Of a DNA stretch of 64,000 bases, positions 44,492-56,262 are shown piece by piece. Positions within the stretch are counted from its first letter, which is position 1. The number at the start of each line of letters is the position of its first letter. The notes under the pieces were generated by a model. The model saw nothing but the letters and a program-made list of their open reading frames with translations. It was not told the origin of the DNA and searched no databases. Source of the DNA: Cymbidium sinense (lineage: Eukaryota > Streptophyta > Magnoliopsida > Asparagales > Orchidaceae); the NCBI GenBank assembly GCA_021442155.1, contig CM038214.1, forward strand, positions 57,072,514 to 57,136,513, read 5' to 3'. Position numbers and translations under genes: made by a program.

Positions 44492-45515
44492 TAGGGTTTT
44501 TTAGGGTTTAGGGTTTAGAGTTGTAGGTTTAGGGTTTAGGATTAGGGTTTAGGATTTAGGGTTTAGGGTTTAGGATTTAGGGTTTTTTTTAAATAAATTA
44601 AGTAAACTCGTAGGTTTAGGTTTATTTAGTTTATTTAGATTATTTTTTATTTATTTTAGTTTATTTAATTTTTAATTTTTATTTATTTTAGTTTAAGTTT
44701 TTTATTTTAGTTTATTTTTGTAGATTTAGGTTTAGCTTTATATCTATTTTCTAGTTTAGTTTTATTTTTATTTTATTTTTTTAGGATTAGTTTTTATTTT
44801 TTATTTTTAGGTTTAGGTTTAGGTTTTTATTTTAATTTTTTAGGTTCAGGTTTTAAGTTTTTATTTTAGGTTTATTTTTAGGCTTTTATTTTTAATTTAG
44901 GTTTAGGTTTATTTTTATTTTATTTTATTTAATTTATGGTTTAGGTTTAGGTTTAGGAGTTATTTATTTTAGTTTAGTTTATTTTAGTTTATGTTTATGT
45001 TTATTTTATTTTGTTTATTTTTGATTTAGGTTTTTTTTTAGTTTAGGGTATAGTTTTTAATTTTTATTTATTTTTAAGTTTAGGTTTTTATTTAGTTTTT
45101 ATTTTATTTTATTTTTGGTTTACTTTATTTTTATTTTACATTTAGTTTTATTTTATTTAGGCTTTTATTTTAGGTTTATTTTATTTCTTTATAGTTTAGG
45201 TTTTATTTATTTTATTTTATTTTAGTTTTTATTTTTTTTATTTTTTTTATTTTTAAGTTTAGGTTTATGTTTAAGTTTTAGTTTTGATTTTTATTTTATT
45301 TTACTTTTTATTTTATTTAGGTTTAGGTATTATTTTATTTTATATTTATATTTTATTTAGTTTAGGTTTCAGTTTTTAGGTATTTAGTGTTTATGATTTA
45401 GGGTTTAGGGTTTAGGGTTTGTGGCTTAGGGTTTAGGTTTTAAGGTTTTAGGGTTTAGGGTTTAGATTTTAGATTTAGGGTTCAGGTTTTAGTTTAGGGT
45501 TTTAGGTTTTTTTTT
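44492..45515 (+). repeat. Telomere-like array, TTTAGGG on + strand
   Basis: Starts GGGTTTTTTAGGGTTTAGGG directly at the end of inverted copy C. It has TTTAGGG-rich ends (44495-44585 and 45400-45510) and an 0.8-kb middle of TTTATTTTAGTTTA and TTTTATTTTA words. The motif AAATTAAGTAAAC followed by GTAGGTTTAGG occurs at about 44596 and also recurs in the right-hand arrays. Perfect runs are two to four units. Confidence 0.85.
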
Positions 45516-47327
45516 AACAAAGAACAAATTCAGAATCAATATCTTTTCTTTTTGATTTCATCAACCAAGTAACAAACCAGGGAAGTGAGGTGATCAAATG
45601 ACCTCCTTGGGGCTAACTAAAGTCTCGTGTTCTTGGGATGCCTAGACTATATACCCTTTATGATTCAATCTTATACAAATCAACACATGAATAGAGGAAA
45701 GAGAACTCAACATTCATACGCTTAAACTATAAGCACATGCATTTCTTATGTATTTATAATTAGCATCATAACACATATTATTATTCATTTAAAAGATTTT
45801 GAAAAATACATTTGGATTTAATAGTGATAATAGCCACACATATATTAAATTAAATCATCACATGCAAGCTTACACAAAGGAAATCCATTTTATTTTACTA
45901 TTTTGAAAAGATAAATGCATGAATTCAAATGACATACCAAATTTAACATGATTGGAAAATGGACAATCAAATATAAGCATGTGATTCATTCAACCAAACT
46001 AGTTCTTAAGGATAATTAAATTAAATAAAATTTTTTAAAGCAAACCAAAGCTTCTTTTTAATTAAGTTTTGGATTTGATTTGATTTAAAGTGGAGAAGAG
46101 AAATCATCACTTGTTATTTTAAATCCATTCCCACATTAGTGATTTGATTTAATTTAAGGAAATGTAATTAAGTTGATTTTATGGGTTAATGAAGTTTAAC
46201 CTTAAATGAGATGAATTAATTACTCTTACCTATGTCACATTAAAGTCATTAATTAAATAATTATGAGCCAACATGATATGCATGGAAAATAAACTTGCAA
46301 TGATCCTAGGAAATAAACGGGACCTAATGCAATTGGCTCATGATTAATATTTAATTAGATTAAGGGACTTAATTAATTAATCTTATGGTTTTCCCTCAAA
46401 TGTGAACAAACCATAATTTCATTAAACTTTTTTAGGTTATTAAACACATAAAGATCTACCCCATGGCTTAATTAATTAAGGTTTAATGTGATTATGATTT
46501 CAATTTGATTAAGTGATTTAATTAATTACATAAATCTTAATTAATTTCATTTTAAAAATGGGTGAAATGAACTTCGGGAAAGGGGTCCCAACCCTATTCC
46601 TTAGTTCACTTACTGTTAAATAATTATTAATAAACTTAATTAATCAATTTGTTACTGCTCATGGGATTAATTAATCATTAATTAACTTAAATGAGTAGTT
46701 AAAGTTTAATTTGTTAATTTTTCTAATTAAGTGAGCAATAAATCCCAAGAAAATCATGGGAGGCAGAGAACATACCATTAAATTAACCCACAAAATTTGG
46801 GAATAATTGCTCAAGTAATTAAAAAGTAATTATGCTAATTAATTTTATAATTAAACCTTAATTAAACCTTAATTACTATTCAAAATTGCTTAAGTTCATT
46901 TTTAATTCATTCTCCTATGAAATTCCTTTAAAATGAGTATTTATTTGCATTTTTTATTTCTCTATGATGTTTTATGATTTTTAGAAGTTTCAGTCATTAA
47001 TATTGATTAACTAAGCCTAATTAAAGCCTAATCTTGTTGGAGCCATGTGATGCGCTGATGTAGTGCACTTTCGATGTGGCACTGCAGGATTGGCTACTTA
47101 AAATTTATCCAACTCAGTACTTACATGGAGGCAGAGGACGTCCTTTTTTGTCCTCCGTCTGATCTAAGGTTGGACGACTACGATTAATCCCATAACTTAA
47201 TAGGATTAAATCATATCGATGTAACATATCTAATCACCATTGTTTTTTGTGATCATGTGGAATGGACGGTACATGATATAATGTCACTCGAGTGAGGGAG
47301 AATGTAGTCCGTCCGCCAGTGCTCACT
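45516..47327. other. AT-rich unique segment, no gene seen
   Basis: Begins AAAGAACAAATTCAGAATC, a flank shared with 58781 after another telomere-like array. The rest is AT-rich (TTAATTAA, AATTAAGG) and similar in flavour to 30150-32320, with a more mixed part at 47030-47327. No ORF or RNA gene is supported. Confidence 0.5.
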
Positions 47328-49369
47328 TGATCCGATCTTACCTGAGCTCAAATCAACTCCAAAAGGATCCCACACCTTCATGACATTGATCAGAGGGGAT
47401 CTAACGGTCAACATCACATGAGATGCAAGTTTTCTTCAAAAAGCTCCAACCCATTTTTGCTTAAGGATCAGTTTTGGAAGCATACCACACCAGAGCTCAA
47501 GACTGCTAACTCGAATAATTAATGAAGCTTCATCTAGTGGAGATGAATCCCTATTGAGAAGTAATTGGATCAATTCCATGACATTCACTTAGAAGGCCAT
47601 GAATCGATGATTTGGAGCTCGACATTGATTGAAGTCCCACCTCCGGTGCTTGGGAATCTTGGGAGATGAGTCATTCTTGCTCGACGAGGCCTAGGGAAGG
47701 TGCGTGCAAAGTTAATTTAATTTTGATGGAGAAATGTGGAAGTTAAGTCAGAAATGGGAGTTTCCTATTTCAGGACAGACTGGAATGGAAATTTTTGATC
47801 GAGGAATGAGCTTGGGAGCTTAGGGAATGGCTATAGTAGCTCATCTTAGGTAGCTAGGGCTCTGAGGAATGATTTTTGTGTGTGTTTGAGTGGAAATGAG
47901 GGGGGTGTATACCCCCCTTCATCTTGATTAGATAGTGGGATCAGGTTTGGCTTTTAGTGCCTGTCCAACCATCTCAGGGAGTCATGAGTGGTACGGAGGA
48001 GGTGAGTTGGCTCAGGTTTGGTTAGTTGAAGGTGTGCAGGTGGCTACCAAGGATGAATCATGGGTGTCTTATGGGTTTCAAATGCTCCAATGGGGATGGT
48101 GAGGTGATTTCACCTCCCATCGGTCATGTTCGACCCAACCACCACTTGAGTCAAGTTAGGCAGTGTCCTAGGTGCCTAGGTGGACCATTGGGAGAGTACC
48201 AAGTTGCCAAGGAATGAAAATGACCACTTACATGGGTGATTTGTCTCATGTGATGCCCTTGACCCAAGGGTAGAATGATCACTTGACAATTGATCAACTT
48301 AGGGTGATCAACAATCATGATGGGGGGTTTTGATGGGCTTGGTTCAATCCAATTTGGGTAGGATTAGAACTTGGCTGAAATAGGTCAAATTGACAACTTT
48401 GGGTCAAGTGGACCAATTGGGTTTAATTGGCTTGATTTTGGGTTGAGTTTGATTTAATTGAGTTTATATGAGGATTTGGGATTGATATAAAAATTAAATT
48501 TCAACTGGCTTTGGTTCAAATGGGTTTTGATTTATTTGAATATTTCAAGTCAAAAGGGTTAAGTTGGCTTTGGCTTGATGATTGTAGATTTCATTTGTAT
48601 TTGTGAATATGATTGAAGGTATGATTTATTCATGAAAAAATCAATTGAATTTGGGTTTTGGAATGAAGGATTTGGCTAAGTCCATGGAGTTGGGTCATGT
48701 GGCTTAGGTTTGGATTTGGTTTGATTTAGTTTTGATAATTTAAATGTATATTTCATTTAAATTTGTGTAGATGATTTAAAATATGAATGATTTGTGAGAT
48801 AATAAATTGAGTTTGACTTGATCTGGATTAAGATTTCGCTAAGTCCATGGGATATGTCATTTGGATTAGGAAGGGTTTTGATTTAATTTGATTTAGTTTG
48901 ATTTAGTTTTGATCATTTGAATGTATATTTGATTTTTATTTAGGAAGATGATTGAAGATTTAAATTGATTATGAGAAAATCAATTAATTTTAGATTGATT
49001 TGGATTAAGATTTGGCTATGTCCATGGGATAGGTCATATGGCTTAGGAAGGGTTTCAAGTTTGGATTTAATCATGGGCTACAGTCATTTGGTTTTGGATT
49101 TTGGGTTTGGATTTTGGTTTGAATTTGATGTTTGAATTAAACTTGAGGTTTGGTTTGAGAAGGTGAACATGGATTGGATTTGGGTTGTAGGGTAGGTGGA
49201 TTATCCTAATCCCTAAAGGATAACCTAACCTAATCCTAAGTCTTTAGGCTTAGGTTAAGTGTTTACCTAATTATTAGAACTGTCTTATGAGAAGGGAAGT
49301 CTTAGTGTCTAGAAAACTCCTAAGTTTACGATGGAAAGATTGAATTTGCACTCCAGAAGTGAGGTCAAT
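47328..49369 (-). repeat. TTGACC-family long repeat, inverted copy B
   Basis: Starts near GATCCGATCTTACCTGAGC (family end), has GGGGGGTGTATACCCCCC at about 47899 and ends CTCCAGAAGTGAGGTCAATA at the family start. Relative to copy D it lacks about 0.77 kb at 48280-48290, where D continues from about 11585 to 12363. It abuts the truncated protease of Tat copy B exactly as D abuts copy A. The short ORF at 48026-48217 is not conserved. Confidence 0.8.
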
Positions 49370-49383
49370 AGGCCTTAGGCTCC

Positions 49384-49584
49384 ATAGTGTTACCCTTGGC
49401 GATAGATGATTGGAAGACTGAAGTCAAGTTTCATATTATAGACTCGGATACATCTTTCAGTGCTTTACTTGAGAGACCATGGATACATGAGAACAACATA
49501 GTTCCATCCTCTCTATATCAGTGTATAAAGTTTATGAGAGGTGGGACCATCTACTATGCAAAGGAGATCTCAAGCTATTTATAG
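49384..49584 (+). pseudogene. Tat protease, C-terminal remnant (copy B)
   Basis: Open for 65 codons: LPLAIDDWKTEVKFHIIDSD, then LLERPWIHENNIVPSSLYQ and KFMRGGTIYYAKE. This is the second half of a gypsy aspartic protease; the catalytic Asp motif is missing because the element begins here. It differs from copy A by keeping Gln where A has a stop. It is cut by TAG at 49582. Confidence 0.75.
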
Positions 49585-50510
49585 TTAATGAGGTCAGTAG
49601 GTATGAGGATGCGGCTTACTATCTCCCTCAAAATCAATAAGTCTATTCTCATGAACTTGGCCAAAGTTTATAAATAAAAGAAAAAAGAAAAATAAAAAGA
49701 AAAAGAAAAAGAAAAAGAAAAAGAAAAAGAAAAGAGAAGAGAAAATGAAAAAGAAAATAAAAGGGAGCCGAAATAAACTTGGAGGAGGAAGTGGAGCGAA
49801 GACATTTCCACCCAGTTCATTACTCCATTCAACATATGGATGACTGACCTCCACCAGGCAGAGGAAGAGGCCAGTTCAGTGGCAGTCCTAGGGCTGGAAA
49901 ACCTTCTTATTGGCCACGTAATAGAAGATATGCCCCAGCTACCAGGAGTACACCTACTATCCATATAGACTTAGAATCTAGTTCATATGATGAGTCTTAT
50001 ATGGTTAGCATACCAACTAGCTCTTCTCAGTAGTAGATTCCCTTGGAGGTGACACTTGAGCCAGATAGCGATGAAGACCAGACACCAAAGCAAAGCATAA
50101 GTATATCCACGTCTATATGTGAAATAGTTTGACATCAGTTGGGAATCTTAGCTCACCCCCACTTTCCTCTCAAAAACCTGAGGGTTTGGTAGTTAAGGAA
50201 GCCCCTAAGTCATCCATAGGTGTGAAGACTCAGAGGTTCTTTCTAGGAGCATCATCCTCAAGTCAAGAAGGTGATGTAGAACTTGGGGTTGATTCATATT
50301 ATAATTTATTAGAATTGGTTTTTGATTGGTACTTTCTTTGTGTTCATAACTTAGCAAAGAAAGGGTTAATCCCACATACTTGGTCAAAGCATAGGTCAAA
50401 CTACTTTGAAATAATATGGAAGAACAAATGCAAAAGCTCTCAATCAAGATCGGGACTAGGATTCGGTATAGGGTCCGCCGATGATGATGATCGCTAGTCA
50501 TCACCAATCA
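49585..50510 (+). pseudogene. Tat protease-RT spacer with (AAAAAG)n tract (copy B)
   Basis: Collinear with 13713-14565. It holds an (AAAAAG)n tract at about 49678-49765 that is longer and cleaner than in copy A. A 122-codon open piece at 50129-50497 includes RFFLGASSSSQEGDVELGVD and HTWSKHRSNYFEIIWKNK, which copy A also shows in broken form, so it was coding in the ancestor. Its function is unknown; it is probably a hinge upstream of RT. Confidence 0.6.
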
Positions 50511-50511
50511 T

Positions 50512-51810
50512 TTGGAATCTGATAGGTTCTTTTCAAATCACATTAAATCATATAAGGAGCTGTACTTAGAAACTTTAGAAGATTCAAATGATTTTGAAGT
50601 CAAAGATGCACCGCTAGAGTTTGAAGAAGAGATCAAGTCAACAATCGACGAGCTTAAGGAAATCAGCTTAGGAACTGAAGAAGATCCACCCCCAACATGT
50701 ATCAGTTCTTTTTTGAATGAAATTGAAACCAATGACTTAGTTAGGTTAACTAAGTTTAAGGACTGCTTTGCATGGACTTATGAAGAGATGCCTTGATTGG
50801 ATTTTGACGTAGTGGTCCATAAATTAGCAATAGAACCTACTGCTAATCTTATCTAGCAAGCTCCTAGATGCATGCGATTAGATATAGAATAATAGGTCAT
50901 TTTTGAAGTCAAGAAATTGATCGATACTGGCTTTATCCCAGAAGAAAAATACCCTACCTGGTTAGCCAGCATCGTCTTAGTTAAGAAAAAGAATGGTCAA
51001 ATTCACATATAACTAAATTAAGATTTAAATAAGACATGTCCAAAAGATGAATTCCACTACCAATCCCGGAGCTGATGGTAGACATTGCCTCATCTCATGC
51101 AGTCTTCTCTTTCATGGATAGCTCATATGGATATAACCAAATGAAGATGGCCCTTGAAAAATGAAAGGAACACTACTTTTGGAACCCTGATCAGAATCTA
51201 TTGCTATAAGGTCATGCCTTCTAGCCTTAAAATTCCTAGTGCTACATACTAACGGGCTATGACTTGAATCTTCAACAAACTGATTCATCATCAAGTCGAG
51301 TGCTACGTCGATGATGTCATGGTCAAAAGTAGAGAAAAGGAAGACCATCTATTTGACTTGAGTGTAGTTTTCTAACATTTAAGATAATTTAACTTGAAAA
51401 TGAACCACCTGAAGTGCGCATTCAGAGTAGCTTCATGAAAATTCCTTAGGTTTGTTGTCTGACACCAGGGAATCAAAATCGATCTGGAGAAGATCAAGGT
51501 GATATTAGAAATACCACCCCCTAAAAGTTTAACTCAACTTAGATCATTCCAAGGGTGGTTGGCATATCTGAGATGCTTTATATCCAACCTATCGGAAGAT
51601 GTGAGCCATTATCAACACTTATTAAAAAGAATGCTAAGTTCAAGGGGGATGACAAGCGTGAGCATGCCTTCGAAGACATGAAGCATTACCTGATGACGCT
51701 GCCAGTTCTAGCAGCCCTTATCCCGGGCAAGCCACACATACTTTACACTGCTATGTTAGACAACTCCCTTGGTGCTTTGTTGGCCCAAGCCAATGATGAA
51801 AGAAAGTAAA
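50512..51810 (+). pseudogene. Tat reverse transcriptase (copy B)
   Basis: Open from 50512 for 94 codons (acidic lead-in ending FKDCFAWTYEEMP), then stops. The fingers read GFIPEEKYPTWLASIVLVKK in places, and CPKDE is visible near 51040. The palm motifs are in broken frames; the catalytic YVDD box lies at 51304-51315 followed by VMVKSREKED. The thumb includes LKCAFRVAS in part. A stretch at 51555-51809 continues into RNase H. Stops near 50796, 50850, 51010 and 51250 show it is inactive. Confidence 0.85.
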
Positions 51811-52090
51811 ACACACTCTACTACCTCAGTCATTGTCCAATCCTTACTGAGGTTAATTATCCACCTATTGAGAGGCATTACCTAGCTTTAATCTTTGCAT
51901 CATAAAAGTTACAGTACTACATGCTTCCCTATAAGGTGAACTTAATCTATAGGATCAATCCACTACAGTATCTCATGATGCGACCGATGCTAATCGGATA
52001 GTTGGCACAATGGTCCATGATCCTCTCATAGTTTGACAAGTGCTAGCGAATATCCTAGCAGCACACCCACTTTCTGCTAACTCTCTGCTT
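51640..52090 (+). pseudogene. Tat RT-linked RNase H (copy B)
   Basis: Frame with HAFEDMKHYLMTLPVLAALI, then KPHILYTAMLDNSLGALLAQ and, after a TAA at about 51808, YLSHCPILTEVNYPPIERHY and LALIFAS. A deletion near 52030 removes part of the connection region that copy A still has (AVKGQALANFLAAHP-like text). It is parallel to 1-500 and 15760-16265. Confidence 0.75.
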
Positions 52091-52091
52091 A

Positions 52092-52640
52092 GTGATGATC
52101 TCCCTAATGAAAAAAATCATGAATTTAGGGGATACTAGCATTCACCATTGGGAGATGTACTTTGATGGTGTGACTTTCTCTCAAAGTGGAGAAGAACCAG
52201 AATCTATTATTCCAAGAAAGGCAGGGGTAGGAATAGTTCTCTTAACTCTAGACCGTGATGTCATGAGATTCTCATATCATATGTCCAATCCTTGCACCAA
52301 TAATGAAGCTGAATATGAAGCTCTGATTATCAGGCTAGAGGTAGTTGTTACTCTAAGCATCCAGAACATAAACATCTTTGAGGATTCTTAGCTAGTTATC
52401 AACCAAATCGTTGGGTCCTATAAGCTTATAAAGCCCAAGCTCCATTACTACCACAAGTACACCATGGAGTTGTTAGCCCAAATCCCAAAGGTTATCATTT
52501 ATAAGATTCCTCGAGGAGAGAATGTCATAGCATATGCTTTAGACAAGCTTTCCAAGGAGTTGACATGTCCGGAGGATGAGTCCATATCAATAAAGGTCCA
52601 AAATAGATAAGTCTTATTTCTTATTAATATTGAACTCATA
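52092..52640 (+). pseudogene. Tat second RNase H (copy B)
   Basis: Open for 99 codons from 52092: WEMYFDGVTFSQSG (first catalytic Asp), AGVGIVLLTLDRDVMRFSYH, NNEAEYEALIIRLE (catalytic Glu) and INIFEDS (third acidic residue). A TAG follows directly, then LVINQIVGSYKLIKPKLHYY in frame. It continues with YTMELLAQIPKVIIYKIPRG. Of the three copies this one keeps the most catalytic residues. Confidence 0.8.
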
Positions 52641-52759
52641 AAAAAGTACTCTCTTGAAGGGGAGATTTCCATTGCTAAGAAGAACGAGGAGTTAGATTGG
52701 AGGAAACCATTCATGGATTACCTAAATAAAGGAAAACTACCTCAAGAGAAGTCCCAAGC

Positions 52760-53945
52760 ACTCAGATAAAGTAGATAGCACTTTCTTATGCTCTTATGGA
52801 TGGTGTCCTGTATCGACAGTATTTTGATCATATGTGGTTACGTTGTTTAGACAAGCATGAAGCCCGTACAATTATGATCAAGGTACACTCAAGATTATGT
52901 GGAGCCAACCATTCCAGTTTGAAGATGAAAGCCTAGATAAAGAGACTAGGATACTATTGGTCATAGATGATCACAGTTTACATTGATACAGCTAGGCGAT
53001 GCCACCAATGTAAAATACATTGTGTGGTCCTACACCAACCACCTAACATTCTACATCCTACATTGGCCCCAAGGCCATTCGAGTGTTGGGGTATCAACAT
53101 AGTCGGTCTGATTGATTCTTATTCCAAGGGTCATCAGTTCATCATGGCTGCTACTGACTAATTTTCCAAATGAGTGCAGGGAATTCTGCTTAGAGAGGTC
53201 ATAGCTCAGCATGTGCTCCAATTTCTTAGGAGCCATACCGTATATAGGTTTGGAGTGCCTTGACAAATTATATCTGATAATTGTATTGCATTCAAGAGAA
53301 CCAAGATCAACAACTTTGCCCAGAGACACAACATAGAGTGGAGATATTCTACCATCAACTACCCGAGGGTAAACACCTTAGTAGAAGCCTTCAACAAAAG
53401 TCTCATCCAAATACTAAAGAAGACACTCGACAACAATAAGCAATAGTAGCATGAGCAGTTAGTTGAAGCCTTGTAGGGCCTACCACACCACATATAGAAC
53501 TCTAACTCAGTCTACTCCTTTCTCCTTAGTGTATGGGTCTGAAGCCATTCTACCAATAGAAGTCTAACTCCCATCACTAATGATAGTTGTGGGTAGCAAG
53601 ATCATAATAGAGCATAATGCTAAGTTGTGGTTATAAGAGCTCGAAAGTTTGGAGGAGAGATGCCTGCAGGAATTCCAAAATCTCTAGTTGTACAAAGCTA
53701 AAATGATTCAATCTCACAACAAGTTGGTCTGTCCTAGAGTTTTTCAAGTAAGAGAGATTATTTTAGTTCTAAGGAGACCGATTGTTGCCCATCATAAGAT
53801 GAGAGGCAAGGTTGAACCGACATGGGAAGGCCCTTTTGCCATAAAGATGGCCTACCAAAGAGGATCTATCATCTTATTAATCATAAGGGAGAGCCCCCAA
53901 TGCTTCTAATCAATGGGATCTACTAAAGGAAATATTATAAATCAT
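52760..53945 (+). pseudogene. Tat integrase (copy B)
   Basis: The zinc-binding region is readable (VHSRLCGANHSS, RRCHQCKIHC) and an open piece at 52967-53161 runs into the core. The first catalytic Asp motif TDIVG reads INIVG, so that Asp is Asn. The second motif ISDN keeps its Asp and the third reads NTLVEAFNKS with Glu kept. Stops occur near 53160, 53263 and 53446. The C-terminal piece (53688-53909) has RVFQVREIILVLRRPIV and WEGPFAI (GPY/F-type). It ends in a shifted frame at about 53945. Confidence 0.85.
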
Positions 53946-53990
53946 ATTTGAAAATAATTATCATCAATGAAAATTCTATTTTAAATTCAA

Positions 53991-56262
53991 TCTCTTCCAT
54001 GTTGAAAGTATTCATGTTTGTGAATCTACCATGATTTGTTTAGGGTAGGTGTAAGGAACCTGAGTAGTGTCCTAGGTTTAGGATAAGTCCCCTAGCGACT
54101 TCTTCTCTCTTCACAGTTTTAAGTCTGGGTCTAGTCCTTCCTCAGGGCTCCCCATTTAGTAGTCGCTTTGGGTTAAATAGTATCTATCTTGCCAACGATA
54201 AACTATCCCAATGATTAGTTCTATTTGAAATGTTGTAAGCCTACACTCTTTCTTTCCAGATTGATTATTGCACATTGACGGGCACTTTAGGTTGGTTGGT
54301 TCTCACTATGCTGATGGATATACCACTCATACTGATGGATACACCTTAGGTTGGTTGGTTCTCGAACCGTAGGATACACCACTCATGGCATATGTAAGGC
54401 TATGCTTTCTCTTTGAGTTGGATACCGTACACCTATAGGCTTTCTTTTCCAAAGCTCAAGAAAAAGCCCCTAGCACCACCTCCCCTGTGGTCATTATATT
54501 TGGATCACATCCTTTAAGACCCTATTTAAACACTACCCAGGTTACTATCAGATTAGACAATTCCCCTTTTCTAGTAATCTCCCCTATGATTGGAGAATCC
54601 ATTTTATGGATGTGCACATTCTCCCTTGGTCCAATAAATCTAAGATAGGTCAAGGCCGATATAGCCCCTTTTTAGTGTGGTCCCTCGCTCACTAACAGGA
54701 TCCATGCAAACATATAAACAAAATATATATTCACTTATGGATTAGGAGGACACCATTAGCGGTACCTTTTCTCAAGCAAGCATCCTATCTTTAGGGCACT
54801 ATCAGCAAAACTCCATATAAGAATCACCTGACTACTCTTGAGTTGATATAAGTCCCCAACATCATTCACTCAATAGTCACCCTTAAGTTGGGTTTGACTT
54901 ATTGTGCTACCAACAGGTCACCCTAGCAGTTGTTCCCTACTTTAGAAGATGTAAGTTTGCTATGCCTTCTTTCTAGCATAGCTGTTGCACACCGAAAGGA
55001 ACCCCTTAGGTTGGCTAGTTCTACCCCATGCTAGTAGACTATCCCTTTGGATTTATAAATCTAAGGTAGGATAAGTCTGATATAGCCCCTTCTCAATGGG
55101 TCCATCACACATTGACATGGACCATAAATTAAATCTATCAAATTTAATCGAGCTCACATCCTTAGCGGATATGCCCTCTATTCAAAATTGAAATAAACTA
55201 AACAAACCATATCAAATCTCATGAAATTAAGATAAAATTAATTCTGACTACTTTTGAGTTGACATAAGTCCTCAGTGACATTCACTCAGTAGTCGCCCTA
55301 GGTCAAGTTTGATTTGTTGTGCATCCAACAGGTCACCCCAATGGTTGTTCCTAGCTTTGGAAGATGTAAGTCTGCTATGCCTTCTTCCTCACACAGTCGT
55401 TGCACACCAAAAGGCAACCCCTTAGGTTGGCTAGCCCTACCCCGTAGCCGATAGACTATCTCTTTGGATTTATAAACCTGTGGTAGATCAAGGCTTATAT
55501 AGCCATTTATCAGTGGGTCCATCACACACCGATAAGGTCCATACATTAACTCAGAGTAAATTAAACCTAATTTGATTTTTCCTAGTGGAGTTAAATCACA
55601 CCCTTCTCCTCAGTGGAGCCCCAAATAATATATAAACAAGTCAAGCAAACAAATCAAATTCAAAACAACCTCCATAGTGGAGCCAAATTAAACCAACTCC
55701 TCTAGTAGAGTCTGAACCAAAAAAATCTAACCAAACTCTTATCCCTAGTGGATACATCCCTAAACAAATTTATGAAATCAAACTCAAATCCTAATCCCTA
55801 GTAGATAGCCCAAACCTGCTTCCCTAGTGGAAGGTTCATATACCCGATTCCTAGCAGACTCGAGCCCATATCTTTAGTGGATATGCCTCCACATCAAGTA
55901 AAATAAAACAAATTAAAGTTTATTTGATCTTAATCCCCAAGAGATCTGCTTTCCACAAATCATATAATCAAATCAAATTCAAACCTTATCCCCAGCAAAT
56001 TCTCTTCTTTTATGCCCTTGACATAGACCCATCATATGTCAAGTCCAATGTATGTGTCATCCCCTAGCGGATCTCCCTCCATGTCCTTGACATGGAATTC
56101 TCACCAAATCTTATTTCTTCTCTTATGCACACCTTTATACTTCAACCAATAGCCTAACAATGTATTCATTCAAATTACATCATCTTGACATTGTAATAAA
56201 GAGTTTATGATTTGTGAGTTGCAAGCTCAAACTAACTATACAGTATCATGCTAAATATATTA
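53991..56262 (+). repeat. Tat 3' non-coding region (copy B)
   Basis: Parallel to 18166-20728 but shortened near its start: text jumps from GTGTAAGGAACCTGAGTAGTGTCC to CCTAGGTTTAGGATAAGTCC at about 54070, missing some 350 bases. The rest matches unit by unit, including ATACACCACTCATGGCA, the GCACACCGAAAGG units and the late CCCTAGTGGAT units. No gene is supported. Confidence 0.75.

Larger units (their letters stand above)
49370..56262 (+). mobile_element. Tat/Ogre-type gypsy element, copy B (5' truncated)
   Basis: Parallel to copy A: end of protease, spacer, RT, RNase H, second RNase H, integrase and 3' non-coding region. It shares the same 5' breakpoint next to an inverted TTGACC repeat. It ends near ACAGTATCATGCTAAA, the same place where copy A ends, but a satellite-like array follows in place of a TTGACC repeat. 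Stops and frameshifts are at mostly different places from copy A, so most decay came after the two copies separated. Confidence 0.85.
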
